Assembly: GCF_016900045.1 (NCBI RefSeq)
Contig: NZ_JACSNP010000014.1
Location: 1-44,883, forward strand
Direction of reading: 5' to 3'
Origin: Fusobacterium mortiferum
GTDB lineage: Bacteria; Fusobacteriota; Fusobacteriia; Fusobacteriales; Fusobacteriaceae
Length of the DNA: 44,883 nt
The notes below the pieces were generated by a model, which worked only from the letters and a program-made list of their open reading frames with translations, did no database searches and was not told the origin of the DNA. This document shows, piece by piece, positions 1 to 7,615 of the stretch (within the stretch, counting starts at the first letter, position 1; each line of letters starts with the position of its first letter). The position numbers were made by a program, and so were the translations under genes.

Positions 1-114
1 TACTGATTATTTATTACACCAATTTATTGTTGTGTTTGCATTTATTGTCTTTCTCTATTCTGTTGCTAATGTCCTTATTTATTTATCTGTGCCGCTCTCT
101 CGCGGACAAAGATT

Positions 115-143
115 ATAATATCATAAATAATATTTTTCGTCAA
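115..143 (-). promoter_or_regulatory. Strong sigma70-type promoter, probably of a stable RNA operon
   Basis: Read on the minus strand: TTGACG at 143-138, a 17-base spacer, then TATTAT at 120-115, with an overlapping TATAAT at 117-112. The bases upstream of the -35 (144-180) are long A and T runs like an UP element. No start codon with a ribosome binding site follows before the window edge. Downstream there is a short GC-rich hairpin (CCGC at 92-95, GCGG at 102-105). This looks like the leader of an rRNA or tRNA operon lying left of the window; that identity is inference. Confidence 0.55.
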
Positions 144-186
144 CACTTTTTTTAAAAAATTTTATTTTTATTTTAAATTACACATA

Positions 187-240
187 AAAAAAGAAGTTTT
201 AAGAGAGGATTCGTAGTATTTCTCCTCTTTAAAACATCTT
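187..240 (-). terminator. Terminator of manA
   Basis: An inverted repeat (left arm from 196, right arm ending at 235, one bulged base) is followed on the minus strand by a T run at about 194-186. It lies 45 bases beyond the manA stop codon. It also separates manA from the outward promoter at 115-143. Confidence 0.75.
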
Positions 241-285
241 TTCTTTAACTACAATTATTTTAAATTTTAAAGTTCTTTACTATAT

Positions 286-1254
286 TTATAAATAAGATTT
301 TAAAATTTCAACTTTTCCTTTTAAAATAGTTTTTAATCCTGTTGGAATGAAATATGTATCTCCCTTTTTTATAGAATATGATATATTATTACAGATAATT
401 TCTCCAACTCCATCTAATATTGATAAAATCTTAAAATTACTATTTGTTTCGTCTTCAAATATTCCATCAATCAGATACTTATCAACATTGAAATATTCTC
501 CTCTTACTAACTCTTCTTTCTTTGCACCTACTAGTGAAATTTTTTGTCTATTTTCAGAAGTTGAAATTTGTACCTTTCCTTCAAAATCGATAACATCTAA
601 AGCTTTATCTAAATGTAGCTCTCTTAACTTTCCATCTACTAATCTATCAAAATCATAAATTCTATAAGTTGTATCAGAATTTTGTTGAACTTCGCATATA
701 AGTATTGAACCCTCTAATGTAGCATGAACAACACCAGGTAAAAGATTAATAAAATCTCCTTTTTTTACTTTTATTGTATTAAATAAATCAGAAAAATCTT
801 TACTTTCAACCTTTTTCTTAAAAATATCTTTAGTTACTCCATCTTTAACTCCTAAAATAAGAGTTGCATCCTCACTAGCTTCCATTACATACCAACATTC
901 ACTTTTTCCAAATTCTCCCTCTACTCTGAGAGCGTAATCATCACTTGGATGAACCTGTACTGATAATCTATCATTTATATCTAAGTATTTTATAAGTAGT
1001 GGAAATTCACCCTTAAATCTTTTTACAATCTCTTCTCCTAACATTTCCTCTTTATTTTTATTTATAATATCTACTAAACTACATCCTGCATACTCTCCAT
1101 TTTCAATATATGATAGTCCTCCTTTATGTGAACTTACCTCCCAAGATTCACCATATAAACTCTCATCAGGTAACTCCATATCTAAGATACTATTAAATTT
1201 TCTCCCACCCCAAACTTTTTTTACTAATGTTTTTTTAAATTTTAATGGATACAT
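286..1254 (-). CDS. manA: Mannose-6-phosphate isomerase, class I
   Basis: Interconverts mannose 6-phosphate and fructose 6-phosphate in the cytoplasm, linking mannose use or GDP-mannose synthesis to glycolysis. The 322-aa length fits the short Bacillus-type class I enzymes rather than the roughly 390-aa E. coli form. The N-terminal KKVWGG segment and the zinc-site residues of this family can be placed: Q100 and H102 in VQVHPSDDYA, E119 and H177 in the GVVHA motif. The QNSDTTYRIYDFDR segment near residue 191 is also typical. The ATG is preceded by AAAGGGG, a good ribosome binding site. It is a single gene, with a terminator downstream and galM diverging from it. An alternative sugar isomerase activity cannot be excluded by motif alone. 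Confidence 0.93.
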   Translation of the reverse strand: MYPLKFKKTLVKKVWGGRKFNSILDMELPDESLYGESWEVSSHKGGLSYIENGEYAGCSLVDIINKNKEEMLGEEIVKRFKGEFPLLIKYLDINDRLSVQVHPSDDYALRVEGEFGKSECWYVMEASEDATLILGVKDGVTKDIFKKKVESKDFSDLFNTIKVKKGDFINLLPGVVHATLEGSILICEVQQNSDTTYRIYDFDRLVDGKLRELHLDKALDVIDFEGKVQISTSENRQKISLVGAKKEELVRGEYFNVDKYLIDGIFEDETNSNFKILSILDGVGEIICNNISYSIKKGDTYFIPTGLKTILKGKVEILKSYL

Positions 1255-1340
1255 TTTAATCCCCCTTTAATTTAGAACTTTTTCTATCTATATTCTACAA
1301 TTTATTCATTTTTTTTGCTAGTAAGTTTTTATTTAACCGA

Positions 1341-1369
1341 TTTATTTTTTATATTTTCTATGTTAAAAT
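1341..1369 (+). promoter_or_regulatory. Possible promoter of galM-lysO
   Basis: TAAAAT at 1364-1369 is preceded by TG at 1361-1362, giving an extended -10. The -35 position (1341-1346) is only a poor match. It is about 19 bases before the galM start. Confidence 0.4.
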
Positions 1370-1387
1370 AATAGTTGAGGTGAGATT

Positions 1388-2431
1388 ATGGAAATAAAAG
1401 TTAAAAATTGGGGAGTTACTAAAAAAAATGAAAACGTATTAATGTATACTCTAAAAAATGATTTTATGGAAGTTGAAATTTTAAATTATGGTGGGGTTAT
1501 CAGAAAAATCTCTACTCCTAACAAAAATGGTGAATTAGGGAATGTTGTTTTAAATCTTCCAACTATTAAGGATTACGAGGAAAGATCTCCATTTTTTGGA
1601 GCACTTATAGGTAGAAATGCTGGAAGAATCAGCGAAGGAGTTTTTTCATTAAATGGTGAAACTTATACTTTGGCTAAAAATAATGGAAATAATAATCTAC
1701 ATGGTGGAATTGACAGCTTTGGGCGTAAAGTTTGGAAAACAGAAGAGTTAATTGGTAAAAACTACATTGGAGTAAAATTATCTATAGAAAGTCCACATCT
1801 TGAAGAGGGATTTCCTGGGAATGTTAAAGTTGAAGTTAAATATATTTTAAAGGATAACGAATTATCTATAGAATACTTTGGAACTACTGATAGACCAACT
1901 TACTTAAATTTAACTAACCACACATATTTTAATTTAAGTGGTGATTTTGAAAGAGATATCACAGATGAATATCTTCAATTAGATTGTAATGAGTTTATAG
2001 CAGTTGATGAGGCTACTCTCCCTGTTGAAATTAAGTCAGTTATTAATTCAGCCTTTGATTTTAGAGAGTTAACACTTTTAAAAAATTCTCTATACTCAGA
2101 CGATGAACAAATAAAAATTGTTAATCAAGGATTAGACCATCCTTTTATATTAAACCATTCTAGAGAAGAGGTTATTCATCTTGAAGACAAGGTATCAGGA
2201 AGGGTAGTAGAGGTTATTACTGACCAGCCAGCAGTTGTTATATATACAGGAAACTATCTATATGAGGTTGGAAATTTAAATGATAAAATAGAGTGCAAAA
2301 AACATATGGGTATCTGTTTTGAAACTCAAAACTATGCCGATGCTTTGAGATTTCTACCAAAAAAAGCTTTTATAACTACACCTGAGACTACATATAGCCA
2401 AAAAACAAAATTTATTTTTAAAACTAAGTAA
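1388..2431 (+). CDS. galM: Aldose 1-epimerase (galactose mutarotase)
   Basis: Interconverts the alpha and beta anomers of galactose or glucose, feeding the Leloir pathway and hexokinases. At 347 aa it has the usual GalM length. Family landmarks are clear: GRNAGRI at about 75-81, NNNLHGG at 101-107, and TNHTYFNLSG carrying H178. The FETQNYADA motif carries E312. H178 and E312 match the catalytic acid and base known from Lactococcus GalM (H170 and E304). The start is an ATG with GAGGTGAG just upstream. The lysine exporter pair follows 21 bases downstream and is probably cotranscribed, though its function is unrelated. No other galactose genes are in the window. Confidence 0.93.
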   Translation: MEIKVKNWGVTKKNENVLMYTLKNDFMEVEILNYGGVIRKISTPNKNGELGNVVLNLPTIKDYEERSPFFGALIGRNAGRISEGVFSLNGETYTLAKNNGNNNLHGGIDSFGRKVWKTEELIGKNYIGVKLSIESPHLEEGFPGNVKVEVKYILKDNELSIEYFGTTDRPTYLNLTNHTYFNLSGDFERDITDEYLQLDCNEFIAVDEATLPVEIKSVINSAFDFRELTLLKNSLYSDDEQIKIVNQGLDHPFILNHSREEVIHLEDKVSGRVVEVITDQPAVVIYTGNYLYEVGNLNDKIECKKHMGICFETQNYADALRFLPKKAFITTPETTYSQKTKFIFKTK

Positions 2432-2452
2432 TATTTAACTCTTGGAGGAAAG

Positions 2453-2728
2453 ATGGAAACAATTATCTTATATATCCTTATTATATTAATAGGATTTTTT
2501 ATTGCTAAAAAACAAATTATCCCTAATAAAATAAAAAATAAAATTGGATATCTACAAAACTTCGCTTTATATTTTCTACTATGTTTTATGGGATATAAGA
2601 TAGGTTCAGATGATAAAATTATAAATAATATTTCAGAATTGGGAGTACAAGCACTTACTATAACTTTATTTATTCTTTTCTCTACTGTATTAATCGTTTT
2701 TTTGATATATAAAGGGGGAAAAAAATAA
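2453..2728 (+). CDS. LysO-type lysine exporter, N-terminal half (separate small protein)
   Basis: A 91-aa protein with about three hydrophobic segments, corresponding to the first part of the E. coli lysine exporter LysO (YbjE, about 300 aa). The motif FALYFLLCFMGYKIG (about 37-51) resembles the start of the single-chain protein. The stop codon overlaps the ATG of the next gene by one base (TAATG), so translation is likely coupled and the two chains probably assemble into one transporter. The ribosome binding site is GGAGGAAAG. This split form is known in several low-GC bacteria, so it is not taken as a frameshift. The substrate is inferred from the family. Confidence 0.75.
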   Translation: METIILYILIILIGFFIAKKQIIPNKIKNKIGYLQNFALYFLLCFMGYKIGSDDKIINNISELGVQALTITLFILFSTVLIVFLIYKGGKK

Positions 2729-3330
2729 TGTTAGGTATTATTATTTCAGTTATTTTAGGAGTTTTTGGTGGATTATTTTTTAAAAATGATTTTCTTTTAA
2801 AAAATATTGATTCATTTATCAGTATTGGATTATATCTTTTACTATTTTTTGTAGGAATGGATATCGGAAATAATGATAATGTTTTTTACCATTTAAAAAA
2901 TATAAATCGTAAGGTTTTATTACTACCTTTTATTACAGTAATAGCTTCTCTTATTGGAGGAGCTTTAGCCTCTTACTTTATCTCACTTTCTTTAGGAGAA
3001 AGTATAGCTATATCCTCTGGAATGGGATGGTATTCCTTTTCAGCTATTGAGTTAGCAAAAATAGATGCTCATTTAGGTGGTGTTGCTTTTTTATCAAATG
3101 TTCTAAGAGAGCTTTTAGCAATAATTTTTATACCTTTTATTGCTAAAAAGATAGGAGCTTTTGAATCAGTTGCTACTGCTGGAGCTACTGCTATGGATTC
3201 TGTACTACCTGTTATTAATAAGAGTAATCCTCCTAATGTAGCTATTATTGTCTTTTATTCTGGACTTATTATTACTATAATTGTACCAATACTTGTTCCT
3301 AGTATTGTTTCTATTTTTAAATTGATATAG
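2728..3330 (+). CDS. lysO: LysO-type lysine exporter, C-terminal half
   Basis: A 200-aa integral membrane protein matching the C-terminal two thirds of LysO (YbjE), which exports L-lysine in E. coli. Recognisable conserved segments are SSLIGG-like at about 70-75, the GMGWYSFSAIELAK stretch near 95-110, LSNVLRELLAIIFIP near 122-136, and GATAMDSVLPVI near 155-166. The family GWYS and RELxAI elements lie in the transport core. It begins inside the stop codon of the preceding half-gene, with an AAAGGGGG ribosome binding site inside that gene. About six membrane segments are apparent. There is no clear terminator after it; a new promoter starts at 3356. Confidence 0.85.
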   Translation: MLGIIISVILGVFGGLFFKNDFLLKNIDSFISIGLYLLLFFVGMDIGNNDNVFYHLKNINRKVLLLPFITVIASLIGGALASYFISLSLGESIAISSGMGWYSFSAIELAKIDAHLGGVAFLSNVLRELLAIIFIPFIAKKIGAFESVATAGATAMDSVLPVINKSNPPNVAIIVFYSGLIITIIVPILVPSIVSIFKLI

Positions 3331-3355
3331 CTATTAAATTTCCTCTCTTATAAAG

Positions 3356-3384
3356 TTGACAAATTTACTAAGAAATGGTAAGAT
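3356..3384 (+). promoter_or_regulatory. Consensus promoter for the 86-aa gene and DJ-1 gene
   Basis: TTGACA at 3356-3361, a 17-base spacer and TAAGAT at 3379-3384, about 40 bases before the ATG at 3425. It is a perfect -35 with a 5 of 6 -10. Confidence 0.7.
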
Positions 3385-3424
3385 AGGTATGTTAGAAATT
3401 AAAATTATTATGAGGTGAATAAAT

Positions 3425-3685
3425 ATGTCAATTTTTGAAACTTGGGAAGAAAATCTATACGATTCTACTTTTAACACTGTGTATGATGCCCTTGTTGATG
3501 AGTATAAAAAAGGTTTAATTACTGTTGAGGAGCTAAAAACAAACGTTGAAGAGCAACAACAAGTTCTTCTTAATGCTTTCTTTGAAGGAGAAACTAAATC
3601 TGCTTACTGTAACGCTGTTGTAGATGCTCATCAATTTGTACTTGCTCTAATTAAGCAAGGTAAATTAATTGTTGAAAATAACTAG
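3425..3685 (+). CDS. Small acidic protein of unknown function
   Basis: An 86-aa soluble protein I do not recognise. It is acidic, predicted mostly helical, has one cysteine (in the SAYCNAV segment) and no signal peptide or membrane segment. The middle (VEELKTNVEEQQQVLL, about 38-53) could form a helical hairpin or coiled coil. The reading frame is well supported: a consensus promoter, AGGTGAAT upstream of ATG, and a downstream gene only nine bases away with its own GGAGG site. Being cotranscribed with a DJ-1 family gene hints at a stress-related role, but that is inference only. Confidence 0.75.
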   Translation: MSIFETWEENLYDSTFNTVYDALVDEYKKGLITVEELKTNVEEQQQVLLNAFFEGETKSAYCNAVVDAHQFVLALIKQGKLIVENN

Positions 3686-3694
3686 GAGGCGACT

Positions 3695-4246
3695 ATGTCT
3701 AAAAAAGTTTATGTGCTTTTAGCAGAAGGATTTGAATTAATTGAAGCTATGACTCCGGTAGATGTTTTAAGAAGAGGTGGAGCAGAAGTTATTACTGTTT
3801 CTATTACTGCTCATAAAGAGGTTACTTCTTCACAAAAAGTTACAGTTATGGCTGATACTACTATCATAGAAAAAAATATTACTGATGGTGATATGTTAGT
3901 TCTTCCTGGAGGATATCCTGGATATATCAATCTTGGAGAATCTCAAGAGATTGGAAATATTTTAAAACACTACGCTGAAAATAATAAATTTGTTGGAGCT
4001 ATTTGTGGTGCTCCTACAGTACTTGCTAAAAATGGTGTTTTTATAGGTAAAGAGGTTACTTGCCACTCTTCTGTCGCAGAAGAAATGAAAGGATACAGAT
4101 ATAATGGAAAAGAAGCCTTTACTGATGGTAAACTAATCACTGGAATGGGAGCGGGATTATCTTTGAATTTTGCTTTTGCACTAGCTGAATGCTTATTAGA
4201 CAGTGAAACTATCCTTAAAGTAAAAAAAGGTATGGAACTTATTTAA
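3695..4246 (+). CDS. DJ-1/PfpI family protein (YajL-like)
   Basis: A 183-aa protein of the DJ-1/ThiJ/PfpI superfamily. Members act as glyoxalases or deglycases, chaperones or redox sensors; the exact reaction cannot be read from sequence. The nucleophile-elbow cysteine is C104 in the AICGAP motif, and E17 (before AMTPVDVLRRGG) aligns with E18 of human DJ-1, which lowers the cysteine pKa. LPGGYPG at about 70-76 is the expected oxyanion loop. It is the last gene of a two-gene unit, nine bases after the 86-aa gene, and ends in a strong terminator. Confidence 0.88.
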   Translation: MSKKVYVLLAEGFELIEAMTPVDVLRRGGAEVITVSITAHKEVTSSQKVTVMADTTIIEKNITDGDMLVLPGGYPGYINLGESQEIGNILKHYAENNKFVGAICGAPTVLAKNGVFIGKEVTCHSSVAEEMKGYRYNGKEAFTDGKLITGMGAGLSLNFAFALAECLLDSETILKVKKGMELI

Positions 4247-4248
4247 AG

Positions 4249-4291
4249 AAAAAGGAAGATTTAAGGTAACCCCTTATTATCTTCCTTTTTT
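4249..4291. terminator. Bidirectional terminator between DJ-1 gene and cca
   Basis: A perfect 12-bp stem (4249-4260 with 4279-4290), an A run on one side and a T run on the other. It works for both the plus-strand DJ-1 gene and the minus-strand cca gene. The cca stop codon overlaps its edge. Confidence 0.85.
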
Positions 4292-5558
4292 AACTATTCA
4301 ACTCTGTTTTTATTTTGAAATTTTTTTTAACTAACTTCATATCTAAATAATTGTGAGCTAGTTCTAATAATTTCTCTTTACTGTTGTACTCTGGATACTC
4401 TAAAACTTTTTCTAATAAATAATTTAATATCTCTCCTACTGTTTTTCCTGCCACTATTCCATTTTCTAGTAGATCTTTTCCAGTTATTTTTAAATCCTTT
4501 ATTTTTACTGGAAGTTGTTTTTCAACAATATTTTGGAATATTTTTTCTAATCTCTCTATCTGTTCTAAATTATTAGCTTTTTTCTTTGCCTTTAATACCT
4601 TAAAATACCTCTGTATATCCTCATATTCTAATTGATTCATCATTTTTTTAATAAAGATTACTTCATCAAGTTCCTTTGGAATTACTTGATATTTTATAAG
4701 CTTATATACTAGCTCTATACTTTTTTTATCATATCGTAATCTTATCATTATTTTTTTTACCATTTGTTCTAAGTTATGAAAAAGAATTACAAGTCTTACA
4801 ATTAGATCACTATCAGCCTCACTTAAAAAGTGAAAAATATCATCACTTTTTTCTTTATCTCCTCTATACTCTTTCCACTCTGGAATAATTATCTCCAATA
4901 TACCCTCATTAGCTAAAATTTCTAAAATAATATGAGCATTTTTCCCTACTATTATCTTATTTAATTCCTCTCTTACTCTTTCAGAGGAAAGTTCTTTTAT
5001 CAATTGAGAATATTTTGAAATCTCTTTAATATCTTCAATTAAATATTTCAAATCCTTTGTAGATAAAAATCTAAAATATCTCAAGATTCTTAGAGGATCT
5101 TCCTCTATTCTCCTTTTACACATTCCTACAAACCTTAATATCTTTTCTTCTATATCTTTTTTAGAATTTTCATCTCCATAATAGAACTCTTTTCCATCAT
5201 AAGCTATCGCATTAATTGTAAAATCACGTCTTTTTAAATCCTCATATATATTTTGAGTAAATTCTATCTCCTGTTCTTTTCTATCCTTTGGAATTCCCTT
5301 ATCTTGCCTCATTTTAGCTATCTCATAATGTGCTCCCTCTATTTTTATTTGAATAATTCCAAAATGCTTTCCTATCTCTTTAGGATAATACTCTTTAAAA
5401 ATATTTAATAATTTATCATACTCAATATCTGTAACAAAATCACAATCCTTTGGTTCTAATCCTAGAAGAGTATCTCTTATAAATCCACCTACTATATAGC
5501 CCTGTCCATTTTCTTGTAGTATCTTTAAAATTAATTTTATATTTTTATCTAATTTCAA
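4290..5558 (-). CDS. cca: CCA tRNA nucleotidyltransferase
   Basis: Adds or repairs the 3' CCA end of tRNAs. The 422-aa protein is a class II enzyme: GGFIRD at 24-29, the metal-binding pair D38 and D40 in DCDF, RRDFTINAIA at about 110-119, and RRIEEDPLRILR near 149-160 (the motif contacting tRNA and nucleotide). The C-terminal half is a helical body with low similarity, as usual. The start appears to be TTG at 5558, since GGAGGTGAAATA lies just before it and no ATG is better placed. Class II enzymes can also be poly(A) polymerases, but in a non-proteobacterium CCA addition is the likelier activity. Confidence 0.9.
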   Translation of the reverse strand: MKLDKNIKLILKILQENGQGYIVGGFIRDTLLGLEPKDCDFVTDIEYDKLLNIFKEYYPKEIGKHFGIIQIKIEGAHYEIAKMRQDKGIPKDRKEQEIEFTQNIYEDLKRRDFTINAIAYDGKEFYYGDENSKKDIEEKILRFVGMCKRRIEEDPLRILRYFRFLSTKDLKYLIEDIKEISKYSQLIKELSSERVREELNKIIVGKNAHIILEILANEGILEIIIPEWKEYRGDKEKSDDIFHFLSEADSDLIVRLVILFHNLEQMVKKIMIRLRYDKKSIELVYKLIKYQVIPKELDEVIFIKKMMNQLEYEDIQRYFKVLKAKKKANNLEQIERLEKIFQNIVEKQLPVKIKDLKITGKDLLENGIVAGKTVGEILNYLLEKVLEYPEYNSKEKLLELAHNYLDMKLVKKNFKIKTELNS

Positions 5559-5582
5559 TATTTCACCTCCCTTTACTCCAAA

Positions 5583-5640
5583 GAATAAAGAGCAAGTATA
5601 GCTCAGTATAAACTTGCCAAACTTGCTCTAATTATTTTTT
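5583..5640 (-). terminator. Terminator after thrS
   Basis: A perfect 9-bp stem (5589-5597 with 5621-5629) is followed on the minus strand by a T-rich tract (5588-5580). It lies 35 bases after the thrS stop and before cca. The loop contains a repeat of the AAGTTT element, so an alternative fold is possible. Confidence 0.75.
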
Positions 5641-5664
5641 ATTTATCAGAATTTGCTAAATAAA

Positions 5665-7578
5665 TTATTTATCAAATTTTACTTGAACTTCTTCAACGAT
5701 CATATCTAAGAATTCATCAAGTTTCATAGAAGTTTGCTCTTGAGAACCTCTTCTTCTGATATTAACTTCTCTATTTTCAACCTCATTTTTACCAATGATT
5801 AATTGAACTGGTATTTTATATTTTCCATTAGCTTCTCTTATTTTATATCCTATAGACTCAGCTCTATCATCTAATTCAACTCTGATTCCTCTTTCTAATA
5901 AAGCTCTATAAATTTCTTGAGCATAAGGAACAGTATCATCATTGATAGTTAATAGTTTTACTTGAGTTGGTGCTAACCATAATGGGAAAGCTCCTGCATA
6001 GTGCTCTATTAAGATTCCTATAAATCTCTCTATTGAACCATACACAACTCTATGTATCATTACTGGTCTATGTTTCTCTCCATCTTCACCTATATAGCTT
6101 ATATCGAATCTTTCAGGTAAGTTAAAGTCTAATTGGATAGTTCCACATTGCCAAGTTCTTCCAATAGCATCTTTAATTTTGAAGTCTAATTTTGGTCCAT
6201 AGAAAGCTCCATCTCCTGGATTTAATTTATATGGTTTACCAATTTTATCTAATGCTCCTGCTAAAGCTGCTTCTGCCTTTTCCCAGATCTCATCTGAACC
6301 GATAGCTTTTTCTGGTTTTGTAGATAATTCTATATGATATTCAAATCCAAATAGTTTACTATAGAATTTATCAATTAGATTTACTACTCCAATGATTTCA
6401 CTTTCAATTTGATCAGGTGTCATGAAGATATGAGCATCATCTTGAGTAAAGCTTCTAACTCTCATAAGTCCATGTAAAGCTCCTGAGAATTCATGTCTAT
6501 GAACAGTTCCTAGCTCTCCACATCTAATAGGTAAATCTTTATATGAGTGTAATTGATGTTTATAAGTAATTACTCCCCCTGGACAGTTCATTGGTTTTAT
6601 AGCAAATTCTGTCTCATCTATTGTAGATGTATACATATTCTCTCTATAGTTGAACCAGTGTCCTGAAGTTTCCCATAACTCTTTATTTAACATTATTGGA
6701 GTCATTATCTCTGTATATCCAGCAAGAGTATGCTCTCTTTTCCATAAATTGATAAGAGTATTTCTTATAGCCATTCCCTTTGGTAAGAATATTGGGAATC
6801 CTGGTCCATATTCACTTATAAAGAATAGATCTAACTCTTTTCCTAATTTTCTGTGGTCTCTTTTCTCAGCTTCCTCTAATAGAGTTAAGTAATCTTTTAA
6901 TCTTTTTTCATCTGCAAAAGCAAATCCATATATTCTTTGTAACATCTTATTGTTAGAGTCTCCTCTCCAATAAGCTCCTGCTACTGATTTTAATTTGAAA
7001 GCTTTTAGGTAAGAAGTAGATGGAACGTGAGGTCCTCTACATAGATCCATAAACTCACCTTGTTTATAGAAAGATAACATCTCTCCTTGAGCTATTTCCT
7101 TTATAATTTCTACTTTATATTCTTCTCCTAGCTCTTCAAAGTGCTTTATAGCCTCTTCTCTAGTCATCATTATTCTTTCAATTTTTTCATTTTCTTTTAC
7201 AATTTTTTTCATTTCAGCTTCTATTTTAGCTAAATCTTCCTCTGTAAATTGTACTTTTGGATCAAAATCGTAATAGAATCCATTTTCAATAGCTGGTCCT
7301 ATAGCTACCTTTGTTCCTGGAAATAATCTAACTACTGCTTGTGCCATAAGGTGTGCAGTAGAGTGTCTTATTACCTCTTCTCCCTCTTCAGTTTCTGGAG
7401 TGATAAATTCCACTCTAGCCTCTCCATCTATCACAGTTGACATATCTACTAATTCATCATTTACTTTAGCAGCAACTGATTTTTTAGCAAGAGAGTTACT
7501 TATACTTTTAGCTATAGTAAATAGATTTACCTCTCCTTCGAACTCTTTTACGTCTCCGCTTGGTAATATTGCTTTCAT
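5665..7578 (-). CDS. thrS: Threonyl-tRNA synthetase
   Basis: Charges tRNA-Thr. The full-length 637-aa protein has all expected parts: a TGS domain (1-60), the editing domain with the HSTAH zinc motif at H72 and H76, the class II catalytic core (about 240-530, with MNCPGG near 330 carrying the zinc-binding cysteine), and the C-terminal anticodon-binding domain (about 535-637). The ribosome binding site is GGAGGAAGAAAG before ATG. It starts only 37 bases after the lptD-like gene, too short for a T-box leader of its own, so it is either read through from that gene or has a promoter inside it. A terminator follows. Confidence 0.97.
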   Translation of the reverse strand: MKAILPSGDVKEFEGEVNLFTIAKSISNSLAKKSVAAKVNDELVDMSTVIDGEARVEFITPETEEGEEVIRHSTAHLMAQAVVRLFPGTKVAIGPAIENGFYYDFDPKVQFTEEDLAKIEAEMKKIVKENEKIERIMMTREEAIKHFEELGEEYKVEIIKEIAQGEMLSFYKQGEFMDLCRGPHVPSTSYLKAFKLKSVAGAYWRGDSNNKMLQRIYGFAFADEKRLKDYLTLLEEAEKRDHRKLGKELDLFFISEYGPGFPIFLPKGMAIRNTLINLWKREHTLAGYTEIMTPIMLNKELWETSGHWFNYRENMYTSTIDETEFAIKPMNCPGGVITYKHQLHSYKDLPIRCGELGTVHRHEFSGALHGLMRVRSFTQDDAHIFMTPDQIESEIIGVVNLIDKFYSKLFGFEYHIELSTKPEKAIGSDEIWEKAEAALAGALDKIGKPYKLNPGDGAFYGPKLDFKIKDAIGRTWQCGTIQLDFNLPERFDISYIGEDGEKHRPVMIHRVVYGSIERFIGILIEHYAGAFPLWLAPTQVKLLTINDDTVPYAQEIYRALLERGIRVELDDRAESIGYKIREANGKYKIPVQLIIGKNEVENREVNIRRRGSQEQTSMKLDEFLDMIVEEVQVKFDK

Positions 7579-7615
7579 CTTTCTTCCTCCTATTACATCA
7601 ATTTTTCAATTTTTT

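Noticed and set aside
2726..2730. Frameshift in lysO
   Set aside because: Both halves have their own ribosome binding sites and a clean TAATG junction, and split LysO is known in other low-GC bacteria.
5591..5610. tRNA D-arm-like string (TATAGCTCAGT) near thrS
   Set aside because: No acceptor, anticodon or T arm can be built around it; it lies in the loop and arm of the thrS terminator.
7579..7615. T-box riboswitch in front of thrS
   Set aside because: Only 37 bases separate thrS from the gene before it, far too little for a T-box leader, and no T-box sequence is visible.
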